Source of the DNA: CAZYWA01 sp964650975 [NCBI: uncultured bacterium]
Lineage (GTDB): Bacteria > JADJOY01
Reading direction: 5' to 3'
Assembly: GCA_964650975.1 (NCBI GenBank)
Contig: CAZYWA010000269.1
Coordinates: 1-10,133 of the forward strand
DNA: 10,133 bases
Part shown: positions 8,541 through 10,133 of the stretch, piece by piece
How the letters are laid out: every line of letters starts with the position of its first letter
How positions within the stretch are numbered: position 1 is the stretch's first letter
Notes under the pieces: model-generated
The model's input: only the letters and a program-made list of their open reading frames with translations
The model's database searches: none
What the model was told of the DNA's origin: nothing
Made by a program: the position numbers and the translations under genes

Positions 8541-8906
8541 GAATTCTCCCGCAAGAGTGCCACTCGCTCGCGAGAACCCGTTAGGCAACGACGCCGTGGA
8601 CGTGAGCGCCGAGCCCAGCTACGTGCACGCACCCGTGAGGGGTCGGAAGATCGGCCTTCACCGACCCCATGACCGACGAGCGCTCGAAGCCCTGATGCCC
8701 AGGCGAAGGTCAGCAGGGATCGTGCCTCTCGCGCCGACCCTGGTCATCGGTGTAGGATCGCTCTCGTAGGAGGCCGTCCCGGCCCTGCCGCTCGGCGAGA
8801 TCTCTGACATCCAGGTCGTGCCGACGGGCGAACCGATCTCGGGCTCGCCGCGTCGAACTCCGCCCGCCCCAAAGCGATCGACCGGCCCGAATTCGTATTC
8901 TGCCCA
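8541..8906 (+). other. GC-rich spacer without a recognisable gene
   Basis: 366 bases between the immunity stop and the orphan tip. GC is very high (44 of 60 at 8821-8880), above the flanking toxin and immunity genes. Forward frame 1 is open apart from a TAG at 8767-8769, and much of the reverse strand is also open, which is expected from base composition. The predicted peptides match no family I know. Small palindromes are present, including a 5-bp hairpin with a 3-base loop at 8772-8784. I see no promoter, no T-rich terminator and no insertion-sequence ends. It may be a remnant of an older cassette or a structured non-coding stretch. Confidence 0.5.
8639..8668 (+). repeat. Inverted repeat, possible hairpin after the first immunity gene
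   Basis: ggggtcgg (8639-8646) pairs perfectly with ccgacccc (8661-8668). Inside it aag (8647-8649) can pair with ctt (8656-8658), leaving a two-base bulge. There is no T-run after it, so it is not a standard intrinsic terminator, though it could slow transcription into the orphan cassette. Confidence 0.4.
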
Positions 8907-8925
8907 ATGAAGGATGGGCAGAATA
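8896..8925 (+). repeat. Perfect 11-bp inverted repeat at the edge of the orphan cassette
   Basis: tattctgccca (8896-8906) is the exact reverse complement of tgggcagaata (8915-8925), with an 8-base loop atgaagga. The loop contains the ATG of the orphan frame and the first bases of homology to the main gene. The right arm belongs to the RHS homology (10 of 11 bases shared with 6945-6955); the left arm has no counterpart there. It marks the cassette junction and would hide the start codon in a hairpin. Confidence 0.75.
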
Positions 8926-9857
8926 GCGTTCGCAGGGTGGTCGATACGGCCGGCACCGTGGTCGCTTCCTACGGCTACGACGCCTTCGGGAATCGCCTTT
9001 CGACGCCCAACGCGATCGATGGGCTCTTCCACGTCAGGGCGTTCGGGGAGATTCAGGACCCGAATCTGGGATTCACGGACCTCAGGGCGAGGTGGATGGA
9101 CCCGGGGACGGGGAGGTTTGCGTCGAAGGATCCCTTGCTAGAGATTCCGCCTCTAGAAGAGGACGGAGACCTGTCCTTCGACGCACCGCCACCTTACGGC
9201 TATGCAGCCGGAAATCCTGTCGATCATTTGGATCCATCGGGACGATTCTGGGGGCATTGGCACAGGTCGATTACGCAAAATGCTCTGACTCGATTCTCGA
9301 AACCGGCATTGGAATATGTTGTCGCTGGCAATCTGTGGGTGGATCAGGGGATCCACAACCAGCGCGATGCTTTCAATCCTTGGCATTCGATGCGTGACCC
9401 AGGCCAGAGTTTGGCCGCCGCGGTGGCGGAACGCGACGCGCAGATCGACATTTGGACGAAGAGGATCACCGACGCGCCGAACTTGAGTGACGATGATATT
9501 GCTGAGAAGCTTCAGAGCCTCGGTCACATTCTTCATTCATATCAGGACGAAGTTCCTCACGGGTGGATTGACTGGGATACTCATATGGCGTTCCCTTATT
9601 GGTATATTAGGAATGACGTAGATCCAGACCAATTTGAGATAGATCTTGCTACAGATATATCCACGACGTATACGAATAAGATCCTCCAGGAGCTATCTCA
9701 TAAATTTGGGACAAATAGCGTCATTCAGTTGATCAACGGAACGATGAAGGGCGACGGAGGGTCGGGCCTCGGTCCAGGCGCGCTCAATATGACCGTCACC
9801 GGTGCCGGCCTCTCTGGTATCGCAGATTCGCTGGCGTTGGCATCGCAGTTTCGCTGA
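8907..9857 (+). CDS. Orphan RHS C-terminal tip with zinc-phospholipase-C-like toxin domain
   Basis: 316 residues from the ATG at 8907; no ribosome site is visible before it. Residues 2-76 repeat the end of the upstream RHS shell (KDGQNSV to SKDP), followed by AAGNPVDHLDPSG, the terminal DPxG (109-112). The frame upstream of 8907 shows no YD repeats, so the gene lacks the shell and is probably a silent displaced tip rather than a functional toxin gene. The C-terminal domain (113-316) has H119 in HWHRSIT, D146, H160, H210 and D214 in LGHILHSYQDEVPH, H218 and H226. The order and the 14- and 4-residue spacings match the metal ligands of zinc-dependent phospholipase C, where D55-H69 and H118-D122 have the same gaps. 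Membrane phospholipid hydrolysis is therefore the best guess; a related S1/P1-type nuclease is the alternative. This domain is AT-rich (21 of 60 GC at 9601-9660). Confidence 0.8.
   Translation: MKDGQNSVRRVVDTAGTVVASYGYDAFGNRLSTPNAIDGLFHVRAFGEIQDPNLGFTDLRARWMDPGTGRFASKDPLLEIPPLEEDGDLSFDAPPPYGYAAGNPVDHLDPSGRFWGHWHRSITQNALTRFSKPALEYVVAGNLWVDQGIHNQRDAFNPWHSMRDPGQSLAAAVAERDAQIDIWTKRITDAPNLSDDDIAEKLQSLGHILHSYQDEVPHGWIDWDTHMAFPYWYIRNDVDPDQFEIDLATDISTTYTNKILQELSHKFGTNSVIQLINGTMKGDGGSGLGPGALNMTVTGAGLSGIADSLALASQFR
8908..9133 (+). repeat. Shell-end homology block, copy 2 (orphan tip)
   Basis: Partner of the block at 6938-7163: same codon phase, no indels, about 87% identity. Similarity stops sharply at both edges: at the hairpin junction on the left and just after the SKDP/SRDP motif on the right, where the two variable regions diverge. 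Confidence 0.93.
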
Positions 9858-9861
9858 GTCT

Positions 9862-10133
9862 ATGTTGATGCTCTCGATGACTAGCGCTAGGTTGCGCCAT
9901 GTGCTTGCTCCCAGTTGGTATCGGGCTCGAAGTGGCTCAATTCGTTGGTTTCTTCATTTTATTGTCGCGTGTCTCGTCTTGGTTCTGGCCGGTTCGGTTT
10001 ATGGAATGCTTCTCGCGGCGTCTGGGGAGTCGTTGGTAGCGATGGCCGGTTTTTACTTTGCGGCCGCGCTTTGGGCGCCCGGATTCTTCGTCATCCGGCA
10101 CACGCTGTGGTTCGTCAGTCCGCATGGCCTGAC
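9862..10133 (+). CDS. Membrane protein, candidate immunity for the orphan toxin (3' partial)
   Basis: An ATG at 9862, 4 bases after the orphan toxin stop, opens a frame that runs through 90 codons to the window edge without a stop. In-frame ATGs at 9868 and 9877 are alternative starts; a weak gag lies just upstream. The N-terminus is basic (Arg10, Arg12, Arg21, Arg23, Arg28), followed by a strongly hydrophobic segment at about 29-53 (core FIVACLVLVLAGSVYGMLLA) and a second at about 58-79 (core MAGFYFAAALWAPGFFVI), so at least two membrane helices with a cytoplasmic N-terminus. I recognise no family. Tight spacing after a toxin domain, the usual place for immunity genes, and a membrane location suited to a phospholipase-like toxin suggest immunity. 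That role is inferred. Confidence 0.65.
   Translation, partial: MLMLSMTSARLRHVLAPSWYRARSGSIRWFLHFIVACLVLVLAGSVYGMLLAASGESLVAMAGFYFAAALWAPGFFVIRHTLWFVSPHGL

Noticed and set aside
8639-8668. Intrinsic terminator for the toxin-immunity operon
   Set aside because: The stem is good but no T-run follows, so it is listed only as an inverted repeat.
8464-8769. 101-codon forward frame overlapping the immunity gene and spacer
   Set aside because: Its start lies inside the immunity gene in another phase, no ribosome site is seen, and the peptide matches no known family. It is kept only as a note on the spacer.
8808-8906. Upstream in-frame extension of the orphan RHS tip
   Set aside because: The frame is open back to a TGA at 8805, but the residues show no YD or RHS pattern and the homology to the main gene starts only at 8908.
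8658-9032. Reverse-strand frame of 124 codons across the spacer and orphan start
   Set aside because: It runs antisense through the RHS homology block, and a similar antisense frame exists opposite copy 1 at 6805-7200, so it is a by-product of the repeat's codon pattern.

Overview
The window is a GC-rich accessory locus built around one giant RHS/YD-repeat polymorphic toxin. Every gene I can support lies on the + strand. The organism cannot be named from this sequence. High GC, strong G/C preference at third codon positions and a lipobox-like signal on the immunity candidate fit a high-GC Gram-negative bacterium with large surface or secreted proteins (myxobacteria-like or a related deltaproteobacterial/uncultured lineage). 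That is inference. I see no VgrG, PAAR or Tc-toxin partner, no tRNA or rRNA, no CRISPR array, and no intact transposase or integrase.

Region 1 (1-7920) is a single reading frame, already open at the left edge, so the true start is upstream. From N to C terminus it holds an alpha/beta domain resembling ThuA/class I glutamine-amidotransferase-like domains (to about 800), a stalk of about nine Ig-like beta-sandwich repeats (about 835-3354), an RHS shell with about 40 YD repeats (3355-7251) closing in a DPSG motif, and a variable 222-residue C-terminal toxin (7252-7920). The toxin looks like an FlgJ/LytG-type glucosaminidase or lysozyme-like peptidoglycan hydrolase. Region 2 (7917-8540) overlaps the toxin stop and encodes a probable lipoprotein. 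Its expected periplasmic location is where immunity to a wall hydrolase is needed.

Region 3 (8541-8906) is a very GC-rich spacer with no recognisable gene and some inverted repeats. Region 4 (8907-9857) is an orphan RHS tip. It begins abruptly inside the RHS core, repeats the last 226 bp of the core (6938-7163) with no indels and about 87% identity, then carries a different toxin domain. That domain has a His/Asp ladder like zinc-dependent phospholipase C. Region 5 (9862 to the right edge) is an open frame for a membrane protein starting 4 bases after the orphan toxin stop; it is the candidate cognate immunity protein.

Together this reads as an expressed toxin-immunity pair followed by a stored alternative pair. 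Recombination between the two copies of the core end would delete 1970 bp and fuse the shell in frame to the second toxin, moving the second immunity candidate into place. Both toxin domains are AT-richer than the shell, as expected for horizontally exchanged cassettes.
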